This document shows, in pieces, positions 1 through 5,200 of a stretch of 5,200 bases of DNA (the first letter of the stretch is position 1; every line of letters begins with the position of its first letter). Origin of the DNA: Rhodospirillales bacterium. Its GTDB lineage: Bacteria; Pseudomonadota; Alphaproteobacteria; MPNO01; UBA2964. Below the pieces are notes generated by a model that was given only the letters and a program-made list of their open reading frames with translations, had not been told where the DNA came from and made no database searches. Location: the NCBI GenBank assembly GCA_002727395.1, contig PBWY01000081.1:1-5200 (forward strand), given 5' to 3'. The translations under genes were made by a program, and so were the position numbers.

Positions 1-795
1 CATAAGATGGTAACAGAGGTTGGTGGTTATCTTACTCATATGGAAAATGTGTGGTTTTACGTCTATGCAACGCCGGACTATCTTTACCCAGACCACAAGC
101 GCGGCCTAGTTTGTCGTCATATCCCTGGATATATATGGGTCAACCAGCAGGGTAAAAGATTTCATAACGAATCCTTATCAGGTGGTAATTCCGCTAGCCC
201 GGCCATGTTATCTCAAACACCGCCCCATGCATGGGCTATTGTAGATAAAGAAATGAAAGCATTTCTAGAAATTGCTGATCCTTATTATAGAAATGGTGAC
301 CAGATTATACGAGAAAAGGTTGAAGAGCTTTTAGAGAACTCCCCTTACATCAAAAAAGCTGATACGCTTGAAGATCTCGCAAAAGAGATAAATGTCGATC
401 CCGAAACATTTCTTAACGAAATTAAGCGTTATAATGCGGCTTGCGAAGAGGGGTTGGAAAACGAACCCGATTTCGGAAAACCACTCAAACAATCTAAACC
501 TTTTGATACACCCCCATATTATGGGATTCAATTTTTCCCATTAGCCCGAAAGAACTTTGGGGGTATAAAAACTGATATTAGATGCAGGGTCCTCAATAAA
601 CACTTTGAACCCATTGAATCTCTCTATGCAGCCGGAGAAGCTTGTGGTATGGCTGGTGGTCATATTAATGGTCGCGCAGGCCTTGAAGGAACGATGCTAG
701 GCCCATCAATTTTTAGTGGTCGTGTCGCTGGCGGATGGGCCTCCAATGAAATAGGTTTAGGGTCAGGCTTTATAGGAAAACCAAATCGAACTTAA
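1..795 (+). CDS. FAD-dependent oxidoreductase, FAD_binding_2 (fumarate reductase/ketosteroid dehydrogenase) superfamily, C-terminal part
   Basis: The frame is open to the first base, and the first Met (base 7) has no ribosome binding site, so this is taken as the 3' part of a longer gene whose N-terminal Rossmann GxGxxG segment lies outside the window. Residues are numbered from that Met. The substrate-domain motif VNQQGKRFHNE (45-55) matches the 'vN..GkRF.nE' block of flavocytochrome c-type reductases. The closing FAD-binding block is clear: FGGIKTD (184-190), then SLYAAGEACG (205-214), NGRAGLEG (221-228) and LGPSIFSGRVAG (231-242). The Arg that serves as proton donor in true fumarate reductases, a few residues after the RFxNE motif, seems to be absent (SLSGGNS here), and so does the His expected before the FGG motif. 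I therefore infer another flavin oxidoreductase or dehydrogenase with an unknown substrate. No transmembrane segment is visible in this part. The next gene follows after 54 bases on the same strand. Confidence 0.85.
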   Translation, partial: HKMVTEVGGYLTHMENVWFYVYATPDYLYPDHKRGLVCRHIPGYIWVNQQGKRFHNESLSGGNSASPAMLSQTPPHAWAIVDKEMKAFLEIADPYYRNGDQIIREKVEELLENSPYIKKADTLEDLAKEINVDPETFLNEIKRYNAACEEGLENEPDFGKPLKQSKPFDTPPYYGIQFFPLARKNFGGIKTDIRCRVLNKHFEPIESLYAAGEACGMAGGHINGRAGLEGTMLGPSIFSGRVAGGWASNEIGLGSGFIGKPNRT

Positions 796-849
796 TGAAA
801 TGCCCGGGTTTTATATTAGATTTTATGATTTTGAACCTAAATTGTTAAA

Positions 850-1623
850 ATGATGAGTGAAGATACTCATTTGATTAAAGCAATCCAAATTCATAAAAGC
901 TTCGAAAACAAACATGTATTAAAGGGCATAGATATAGATATCCCTAAGGGATTATCCACGACTTTAATCGGACCATCTGGCAGTGGAAAATCGGTTCTAT
1001 TTAAATGTTTACAGGGTTTAATGGAAATAGATGAAGGTGAAATTTTTATAAATGGACAAAATCGAACAAGTATTTCTTTGTCTACAAGTAGACTTTTAGA
1101 ACATAAATGGGGCGTTTTATTTCAATATGGTGGCCTTTTCGACAGCCTAACAGTATGGGAAAATATTTGTTTTCTTTTAATAAATGATGGCAATATCTCA
1201 CGAAAAGAGGCACACAAAATAGCGGAGGAGAAGCTCTCAATTGTTGGCCTATCTCCTGAACTATGCGATGTCTACCCTAATAACCTCTCAGGTGGAATGC
1301 AGAAACGAGTAGGATTCGCCCGCGCTATTGTAAATAATCCAAAACTTTTATTTTTAGATGAGCCAACAGCAGGGCTTGACCCGATCACCAGTAAACAGAT
1401 TTGTAAGTTCATCTCTGATAGTGTATCCAAATTAGGAGCAACAACAATTTCAATTTCTAGTGACCTAAAAACTGTTGACGAAATTTCTGATCAGATAGTC
1501 ATGATCAATGATGGTCAGGTTGTTTGGAATGGGTCAGCTAGTCAACTTTATAAAACCGAAAATGCTTTTGTACAGCAGTTCGTCAACAAGCGAGCGACTG
1601 GTCCAATAAAAGTAGCGGTTTAA
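850..1623 (+). CDS. MlaF-like ABC transporter ATP-binding protein, without adjacent permease
   Basis: This 257-residue protein is a complete ABC ATPase of normal family length. Walker A is GPSGSGKS (41-48), the Q-loop Gln is 92 (LFQYG), the signature is LSGGM (146-150), and Walker B is LLFLDEP (166-172) with catalytic Glu171, followed by D-loop GLD. The block GVLFQYGGLFDSLTVWEN (88-105) and the tail ending in a GPI motif are typical of MlaF/Ttg2A, the ATPase of the MlaFEDB complex that moves phospholipid between the inner and outer membranes. The usual H-loop His ('SHD') is Ser204 (SSD). An in-frame TAA at 838-840 fixes the start to one of two adjacent ATGs (850 or 853); neither has a good Shine-Dalgarno sequence. 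MlaE and MlaD homologues usually lie beside mlaF but are not here: upstream is a flavoprotein and downstream a convergent transporter. It may serve a permease encoded elsewhere. I am sure of the ABC assignment and less sure of the substrate. Confidence 0.9.
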   Translation: MMSEDTHLIKAIQIHKSFENKHVLKGIDIDIPKGLSTTLIGPSGSGKSVLFKCLQGLMEIDEGEIFINGQNRTSISLSTSRLLEHKWGVLFQYGGLFDSLTVWENICFLLINDGNISRKEAHKIAEEKLSIVGLSPELCDVYPNNLSGGMQKRVGFARAIVNNPKLLFLDEPTAGLDPITSKQICKFISDSVSKLGATTISISSDLKTVDEISDQIVMINDGQVVWNGSASQLYKTENAFVQQFVNKRATGPIKVAV

Positions 1624-2471
1624 TGATGTATACTCCTAAAATATCCTACAAATAACAATGATGTCACAAACATTATTAGGCTATAGGTCGCCGCAGGAAT
1701 AATTGTCAAACCTCCACCAAAAAGCAGTGCTGATACCCCAATGGCTAGGGTACCATTCTGGAGCCCGCATTCGATGGAAATTGCTATTCGTTGTTTCAGA
1801 CCAGAAGAAAATACCATTGCAATCAAATAGGCGATAAACATCATAATTAAATTTAAGGTCAGCGTCACTAACCCCGCCTGTGCGAAGTAAGATATAACGT
1901 TTGATCTCTCTTTGAAAATGGCTCCTGCGAGAATAAATAAGAACAAAATTCCTGAAATACTTTGAGCTCTTTTGTGAAAACGGGATGTAAAATTCTCAGC
2001 AAATTTTCTTGTTAACATCCCAATGACTACTGGAACCGTTACTATTAAAAATAAACTTAATGCCATCTCCAACACCGAAACTTTACCCAACTGTCCGCCT
2101 ATGAGAACTTCATGAGCAAATATTACTATTAGGGGTATTGTAACAACGGATATAAGACTCACGACGGCAGTCAGTGAGATTGATAGAGCAACGTCCCCCC
2201 GTGCGAAAGCAGTCAGAATATTTGAAGTCACCCCACCCGGGGCCGCTGCTATAATCATAACACCCAGTGCCAACTCAGGCGGCATATGCCACAAACTGAT
2301 TAATGCAAAAGCCACCATCGGCAACAATATAATTTGTAAGATAGCGCCAACTAGAAAATCCTTCGGTGCCTTAATTATCCTTGAAAAATCCGCTGTAGTA
2401 AGGCCGAGACCCAATGAAAACATGATAAACGCTAAACCGAGCGGTAAAATGACTTCGGTTATGATTCCCAT
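1620..2471 (-). CDS. Bile acid:sodium symporter (BASS/SBF) family transporter
   Basis: This 283-residue, very hydrophobic protein has about nine to ten membrane segments, matching the BASS fold and length. The segment APGGVTSNILTAFARGD (77-93) plus ALSISLT (95-101) is the conserved crossover region. By spacing against the bacterial ASBT from Neisseria, the sodium-site residues are all present: Gln46, Ser83, Asn84, Ser97, Thr101, Glu234 and Gln238 (IECGLQNG, 233-240). It is therefore predicted to be an active sodium-coupled importer of an organic anion in the inner membrane; the substrate cannot be read from sequence. The ATG at 2471 is preceded by AAAGGGG with a 5-base spacer. It lies 74 bases downstream of the amidase on the same strand with no convincing terminator between, so the two are probably co-transcribed. 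Its TAA stop overlaps the TAA of the convergent ATPase gene. Confidence 0.92.
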   Translation of the reverse strand: MGIITEVILPLGLAFIMFSLGLGLTTADFSRIIKAPKDFLVGAILQIILLPMVAFALISLWHMPPELALGVMIIAAAPGGVTSNILTAFARGDVALSISLTAVVSLISVVTIPLIVIFAHEVLIGGQLGKVSVLEMALSLFLIVTVPVVIGMLTRKFAENFTSRFHKRAQSISGILFLFILAGAIFKERSNVISYFAQAGLVTLTLNLIMMFIAYLIAMVFSSGLKQRIAISIECGLQNGTLAIGVSALLFGGGLTIIPAATYSLIMFVTSLLFVGYFRSIHH

Positions 2472-2476
2472 TTTAA

Positions 2477-2483
2477 CCCCTTT
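2477..2483 (-). promoter_or_regulatory. Ribosome binding site of the BASS transporter
   Basis: On the minus strand AAAGGGG lies 5 bases before the ATG at 2471. It supports this start and separate translation initiation of the transporter within the probable amidase-transporter transcript. Confidence 0.55.
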
Positions 2484-2545
2484 ATATTCAGCCTGATGGC
2501 ACAGAATTTAAAAATCATCCGGTTTAATTTCTGAAAAGATATTTG

Positions 2546-3913
2546 TTAATCTTCACCACGGAGGATAGCATGTATCATCCAGTGTCCTAGCGCTACGAGG
2601 TCGTAATCTCGTCGAAAATAACCGAGCACCTGTATGCCCAAAGGCATATCATCATCTGCAAGAAGAGGAGCATTTAAAGTTGGTACACCCAAAATTGAGG
2701 ATTGTTCACCATAAACAGCATTGCCCACAGCCAAACCTTGAGGCGCCGCGCCAGTTCCGTTAAGCGTCAACATTGCATCGTATTTATCAGCTAACGCCTC
2801 GTGCCTTTCACGCACCACTTTACTCCAATTAAGCGCTTCCTCGTATAGTTCGGGCGTTATATCCGCCGCAACCTTTGCTCTATCTAGAACTCGTTTACCC
2901 AACAATTCTGGGCTTCTATCAGCATACATCATTAAAGGCCAACGGTATTCATAAGCAAGAATAATTTCAATAACTTCACTTAGCTTAACCATATCCTGTT
3001 CATATGATTCGAGCTCTGGATCCTCATTACGACTAATAATTTTTACGCCGCATTTCTCAAGTTTTCGGATCATCTTATTGAATATTTCCCTTACCGGTTC
3101 TGGCGTATCAATCCAGCCGGCGCTATCTACTCTGGCCAAACACTTCGGCTTTCTGGCCTGCGGTAATTTAGGTTCACCTTTTAAGCTGGGGTGTCCTGCA
3201 TCTCCACCAGCGGCTCTTGATAACCAAAAACAACTGACCCACGTATCGGCAAGAGAGCCCCCTAGAAAACCTAGGTGACCAATGCTTGGTGGCGAAGGAA
3301 AACCGCCTCTAGTATTTATGGCTCCCCAAGATGGCTTTAATGCCCAAGCTCCATTATAACAGGCAGGTCTAAGAATAGATACCCGGACTTGAGTTCCTGT
3401 CGCCGCGGGCAACATTCCGGCACCAATTGCTGCTCCCGAACCACTCGATGATCCCCCAGGTGTCCTTTCGGTGTCCCAAGCGTTACGAGTGGGTCCAGGA
3501 TTACCAAATGCGAACTCTGTAGTAACAGTCTTACCTACCATTACGGCTCCACCACGTCTCAAAAAGTATGTACACGCGGCATCCCAGCCTGTTTCATAAC
3601 CTTCAAAAAGGGGGCTGCCCAGCTGCATCGGCATATCTTCTGTTTCAAAAACATCCTTCATCCCATAAGGCATACCGTCTATTGGCGAGAGAATTCTATT
3701 TTCTTTATAGCGTTTTGTTGACGCATCTGCTGCATCCCTTGCACGATCTAAACATAATGTCACAAATGCCTTAACTTCCGGTTCTCTTGAGTCAATAGTA
3801 TTTATACACCTTTCTAGGTAATCCCGAGGTGTATCTTCTAAATTGATAAAATCGGGAATTTTATCATGAAAGGTTAATAACTTTGAAGATGATGGATTGT
3901 AAGTAATTTTCAT
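2546..3913 (-). CDS. Amidase-signature family hydrolase with altered nucleophile motif
   Basis: This 455-residue protein is full length for the amidase-signature (AS) family, which hydrolyses C-N amide bonds using a Ser-cisSer-Lys triad. Lys86 (GMPYGMKD) is the catalytic Lys, Ser155 in GGSSSGSG (153-160) the cis-Ser, and Ser179 the nucleophile, with the 24-residue Ser155-Ser179 spacing seen in FAAH. The segment after it, RPACYNGAWALKPSWG (182-197), and the C-terminal GVPTLNAPL (409-417) and MPLGIQVLG (423-431) are typical. The oddity is the oxyanion-hole turn: GTQVRVS (173-179), where the family normally has Gly just before the nucleophilic Ser; here it is Val178 (GTA, one base from GGA). This could weaken or abolish activity, change specificity or be a sequence error. 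No signal peptide is seen, so it is probably cytoplasmic. The substrate is unknown; the BASS transporter just downstream may import it. The start is well supported by a strong ribosome binding site. Confidence 0.92.
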   Translation of the reverse strand: MKITYNPSSSKLLTFHDKIPDFINLEDTPRDYLERCINTIDSREPEVKAFVTLCLDRARDAADASTKRYKENRILSPIDGMPYGMKDVFETEDMPMQLGSPLFEGYETGWDAACTYFLRRGGAVMVGKTVTTEFAFGNPGPTRNAWDTERTPGGSSSGSGAAIGAGMLPAATGTQVRVSILRPACYNGAWALKPSWGAINTRGGFPSPPSIGHLGFLGGSLADTWVSCFWLSRAAGGDAGHPSLKGEPKLPQARKPKCLARVDSAGWIDTPEPVREIFNKMIRKLEKCGVKIISRNEDPELESYEQDMVKLSEVIEIILAYEYRWPLMMYADRSPELLGKRVLDRAKVAADITPELYEEALNWSKVVRERHEALADKYDAMLTLNGTGAAPQGLAVGNAVYGEQSSILGVPTLNAPLLADDDMPLGIQVLGYFRRDYDLVALGHWMIHAILRGED

Positions 3914-3918
3914 TTAGG

Positions 3919-3924
3919 CCTCCC
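3919..3924 (-). promoter_or_regulatory. Ribosome binding site of the amidase
   Basis: On the minus strand GGGAGG sits 5 bases before the ATG at 3913. It is the strongest Shine-Dalgarno match in the window and fixes the amidase start. Confidence 0.7.
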
Positions 3925-3939
3925 ACAATTAATTTTCAT

Positions 3940-3968
3940 ATCATACTGATGATCAGTAGATACGAAAA
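3940..3968 (-). promoter_or_regulatory. Candidate promoter for the amidase-transporter unit
   Basis: Reading the minus strand, TATGAT (3945-3940) could be a -10 box, 17 bases from TTTTCG (3968-3963), which is a poor -35. The spacing is ideal, and the spacer holds nearly all of the 15-base palindrome at 3944-3958. Weak -35 boxes are common at activated promoters, but this one could equally be chance in AT-rich DNA. Confidence 0.3.
3944..3958. repeat. Perfect 6+3+6 inverted repeat, candidate operator
   Basis: TACTGA-TGA-TCAGTA is a perfect palindrome with a 3-base spacer, 31 bases upstream of the amidase ATG and within its candidate promoter. The placement is that expected for a dimeric repressor or activator site controlling the amidase or the divergent GAPDH gene. 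No regulator gene is visible in the window, and no known consensus was recognised. Confidence 0.45.
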
Positions 3969-4028
3969 GTAGATCGGATAAAGATCCCAAATCGGAACAG
4001 CAGCGAATATTTTTTGGCATTAGTTTAT

Positions 4029-4049
4029 TTGTAATATTATTGTAATAAT
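4029..4049. repeat. AT-rich inverted repeat overlapping an 8-base direct repeat
   Basis: ATTATT-GT-AATAAT (4036-4049) is a perfect 6+2+6 palindrome. It overlaps two copies of TTGTAATA (4029-4036 and 4040-4047) spaced 11 bases apart, about one helical turn. It lies 93 bases upstream of the GAPDH start. ArsR/SmtB-family regulators bind AT-rich dyads of this kind, so it may be an arsenic-responsive site, but low complexity makes chance a serious alternative. Confidence 0.3.
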
Positions 4050-4113
4050 GTATGTGGCAAAAATATCATTGATAGATAACTTATTAATGAAGAAAGTTTC
4101 TTAAACATTCGTT

Positions 4114-4119
4114 TATAAT
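4114..4119 (+). promoter_or_regulatory. Candidate -10 box for the GAPDH gene
   Basis: TATAAT matches the sigma-70 -10 consensus exactly and ends 22 bases before the ATG at 4142, which would give a short leader. No recognisable -35 lies 16-18 bases upstream, so this would have to be an activator-dependent promoter, or the match is chance in an AT-rich stretch. Confidence 0.3.
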
Positions 4120-4128
4120 AAAAAATGA

Positions 4129-4133
4129 TAAGG
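4129..4133 (+). promoter_or_regulatory. Ribosome binding site of the GAPDH gene
   Basis: TAAGG lies 8 bases before the ATG at 4142. It is a modest Shine-Dalgarno match that supports this start, which also places the nucleotide-binding GINGLGRIGR motif at residue 4, as expected for GAPDH. Confidence 0.4.
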
Positions 4134-4141
4134 TTTGTACA

Positions 4142-5188
4142 ATGAATGTTGGAATTAATGGCTTGGGTAGAATAGGCCGATTAGCAATGAGAGCCGCTGT
4201 GGGTCTTGCGCGAAGGCCTGAAAATGATCCCCGCAAAGAAAATAGACTAGAGGTTGTGCACTTCAACGAAAAAAAGGGAGACGCTGCATCATGTACCCAT
4301 TTACTCGAATTTGATACGGTGCAGGGTCGTTGGTGGGGACCAAAGCTCTCTGCGAGTAATCCAGACCAGATCAATCTTGGAAAAAAAGTTATTACCTACT
4401 CAAGCTATGAAGAACCTCATCAAATCCCCTGGGGTGAGCTTGGTGTTGACCTAGTCCTAGAATGTACAGGAAAATTTTTAACCCCAGAAACTTTAGAGGG
4501 TCATCTTAAACGAGGAGCCAAGCAGGTAATTGTTGCGGCGCCAGTAAAATTCGACAGCGTGCTTAATATAGTTGTGGGCGTTAATGAACATTTATACGAC
4601 CCGCTTAAGCACCCAATTGTTACGGCTGCATCTTGTACTACTAACTGTCTGGCCCCTGTAGTGAAGGTGGTCCATGAGAATTTAGGCATTAAACATGGTC
4701 AAATTACTACTATTCACAACCCAACGAATACGAACGTTGTAATGGATGCCATTCATAATGACCTACGTCGTGCTCGAGGTTCCATGTCGTCCCTGCAGCC
4801 TACTACTACGGGTAGTGCCACCGCAATTGCCCTGATCTACCCTGAATTAAAAGGTAAATTAGATGGGCACGCTGTTCGGGTTCCCGTGGCCAATGCCAGC
4901 CTAACTGACTGCGTATTTGAGTTAGAAAAAGAAACTAACGTAGCGGAGGTAAATCAACTTTTTAAATCGGCCGCTAAGGATTATTTGGCGGGAATATTGG
5001 GATTTGAAGACCGACCACTAGTTTCAGTGGATTACGCCGGGGATACCCGCAGTAGTATCATAGATGCTGCCTCTACTTTGATTACTGATGGTACGTTACT
5101 TAAAGTATATGCTTGGTATGATAATGAGATGGCATATTCTTGCAGAATGGTCGATCTTGCTTGCTATTTATCTGAAGTCGGGCTCTAG
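4142..5188 (+). CDS. Glyceraldehyde-3-phosphate dehydrogenase, ArsJ-associated (arsenate resistance) type
   Basis: This complete 348-residue protein is a type I GAPDH. GINGLGRIGR (4-13) is the dinucleotide-binding turn, SCTTNC (164-169) carries catalytic Cys165, His192 (TTIHNPTNTN) is the general base, Arg246 (HAVRVPVAN) lines the phosphate site and Asn328 (WYDNEM) the nicotinamide site. Several blocks resemble the ArsJ-associated subgroup more than glycolytic GAPDH: HFNEKKGDAA (40-49), HLLEFDTVQGRW (53-64), DLRRARGSM (207-215) and PTTTGSATAIALIYPELKGK (220-239). Known role of that subgroup: with arsenate it forms 1-arseno-3-phosphoglycerate, which the ArsJ permease exports. A stretch of about 12 extra residues (23-35, RRPENDPRKENR) lies between the first helix and the second strand. 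Met330 and Ala331 replace the usual Trp-Gly of NEWGY. The gene ends 12 bases before the window edge, so arsJ cannot be checked here. A glycolytic role remains possible; the GAPDH fold is certain. Confidence 0.9.
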   Translation: MNVGINGLGRIGRLAMRAAVGLARRPENDPRKENRLEVVHFNEKKGDAASCTHLLEFDTVQGRWWGPKLSASNPDQINLGKKVITYSSYEEPHQIPWGELGVDLVLECTGKFLTPETLEGHLKRGAKQVIVAAPVKFDSVLNIVVGVNEHLYDPLKHPIVTAASCTTNCLAPVVKVVHENLGIKHGQITTIHNPTNTNVVMDAIHNDLRRARGSMSSLQPTTTGSATAIALIYPELKGKLDGHAVRVPVANASLTDCVFELEKETNVAEVNQLFKSAAKDYLAGILGFEDRPLVSVDYAGDTRSSIIDAASTLITDGTLLKVYAWYDNEMAYSCRMVDLACYLSEVGL

Positions 5189-5200
5189 ATTTTGACAAAC

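Noticed and set aside
331..531. Minus-strand 66-codon ORF inside the flavoprotein gene
   Set aside because: It is antisense to conserved coding sequence and has no ribosome binding site or recognisable domain.
803..812. CCCGGG followed by TTTT after the flavoprotein as a terminator
   Set aside because: The palindrome has no loop and cannot form a stable hairpin; the ATPase gene follows at once on the same strand.
2490..2535. Hairpin (CAGAA...TTCTG) between the amidase and the transporter as a terminator
   Set aside because: Only five base pairs with a loop of about 20 bases and no U-tract placed after the stem.
3375..3395. A compensated pair of frameshifts as the cause of the odd amidase GTQVRVS motif
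   Set aside because: Flanking residues GTQ and SILRP stay in frame, and no single deletion/insertion pair restores Gly before Ser as simply as one base change (GTA from GGA).
3078..3774. Two plus-strand ORFs (3078-3278, 3568-3774) inside the amidase gene
   Set aside because: Both are antisense shadows of well-conserved amidase sequence, with no supporting features.
4161..4250. The extra residues after the first helix of GAPDH as a novel insertion
   Set aside because: As far as I recall, some ArsJ-associated GAPDH proteins have a similar short insertion, so it is not clearly new.
4084..4374. Minus-strand 96-codon ORF overlapping the GAPDH start
   Set aside because: Most of it is antisense to conserved GAPDH codons and its composition shows no domain, so it is a frame shadow.

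Overview
This is an AT-rich bacterial window of about five genes, densely packed, with mostly short gaps. The MlaF-type ATPase points to a Gram-negative host. The style of the ATPase C-terminus and of the GAPDH would suit a marine-type alphaproteobacterium, but that placement rests on recalled family resemblance and was not tested. There are no RNA genes, insertion sequences, CRISPR arrays or phage genes that I can support.

Layout: (1) Bases 1-795, + strand: the C-terminal part of an FAD-binding (fumarate reductase/ketosteroid dehydrogenase superfamily) oxidoreductase, cut by the window edge. (2) Bases 850-1623, + strand: an MlaF-like ABC ATPase with no permease or MCE partner beside it, and with Ser in place of the H-loop His. 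(3) Bases 1620-2471, - strand: a BASS/SBF-family sodium-coupled transporter, converging on the ATPase with a 4-base stop-codon overlap. (4) Bases 2546-3913, - strand: an amidase-signature hydrolase 74 bases upstream of the transporter, probably in the same transcript. (5) Bases 3914-4141: a divergent intergenic region with two inverted repeats and candidate promoters. (6) Bases 4142-5188, + strand: a GAPDH that looks like the ArsJ-associated (arsenate-detoxifying) type, complete and ending 12 bases before the window edge.

How they may work together: the amidase and the BASS transporter look like an uptake-plus-hydrolysis pair for an unidentified amide or organic anion, with the flavoprotein possibly a further catabolic enzyme nearby. 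The GAPDH is probably the first visible gene of a separate arsenate-resistance unit. With arsenate it would make 1-arseno-3-phosphoglycerate, which ArsJ exports; an arsJ gene would be expected just beyond base 5200. I see no clear evidence of a wholly new system. The most notable points are altered residues at two otherwise conserved active-site positions (amidase Gly to Val, ATPase H-loop His to Ser) and the operator-like palindrome in the divergent promoter region.
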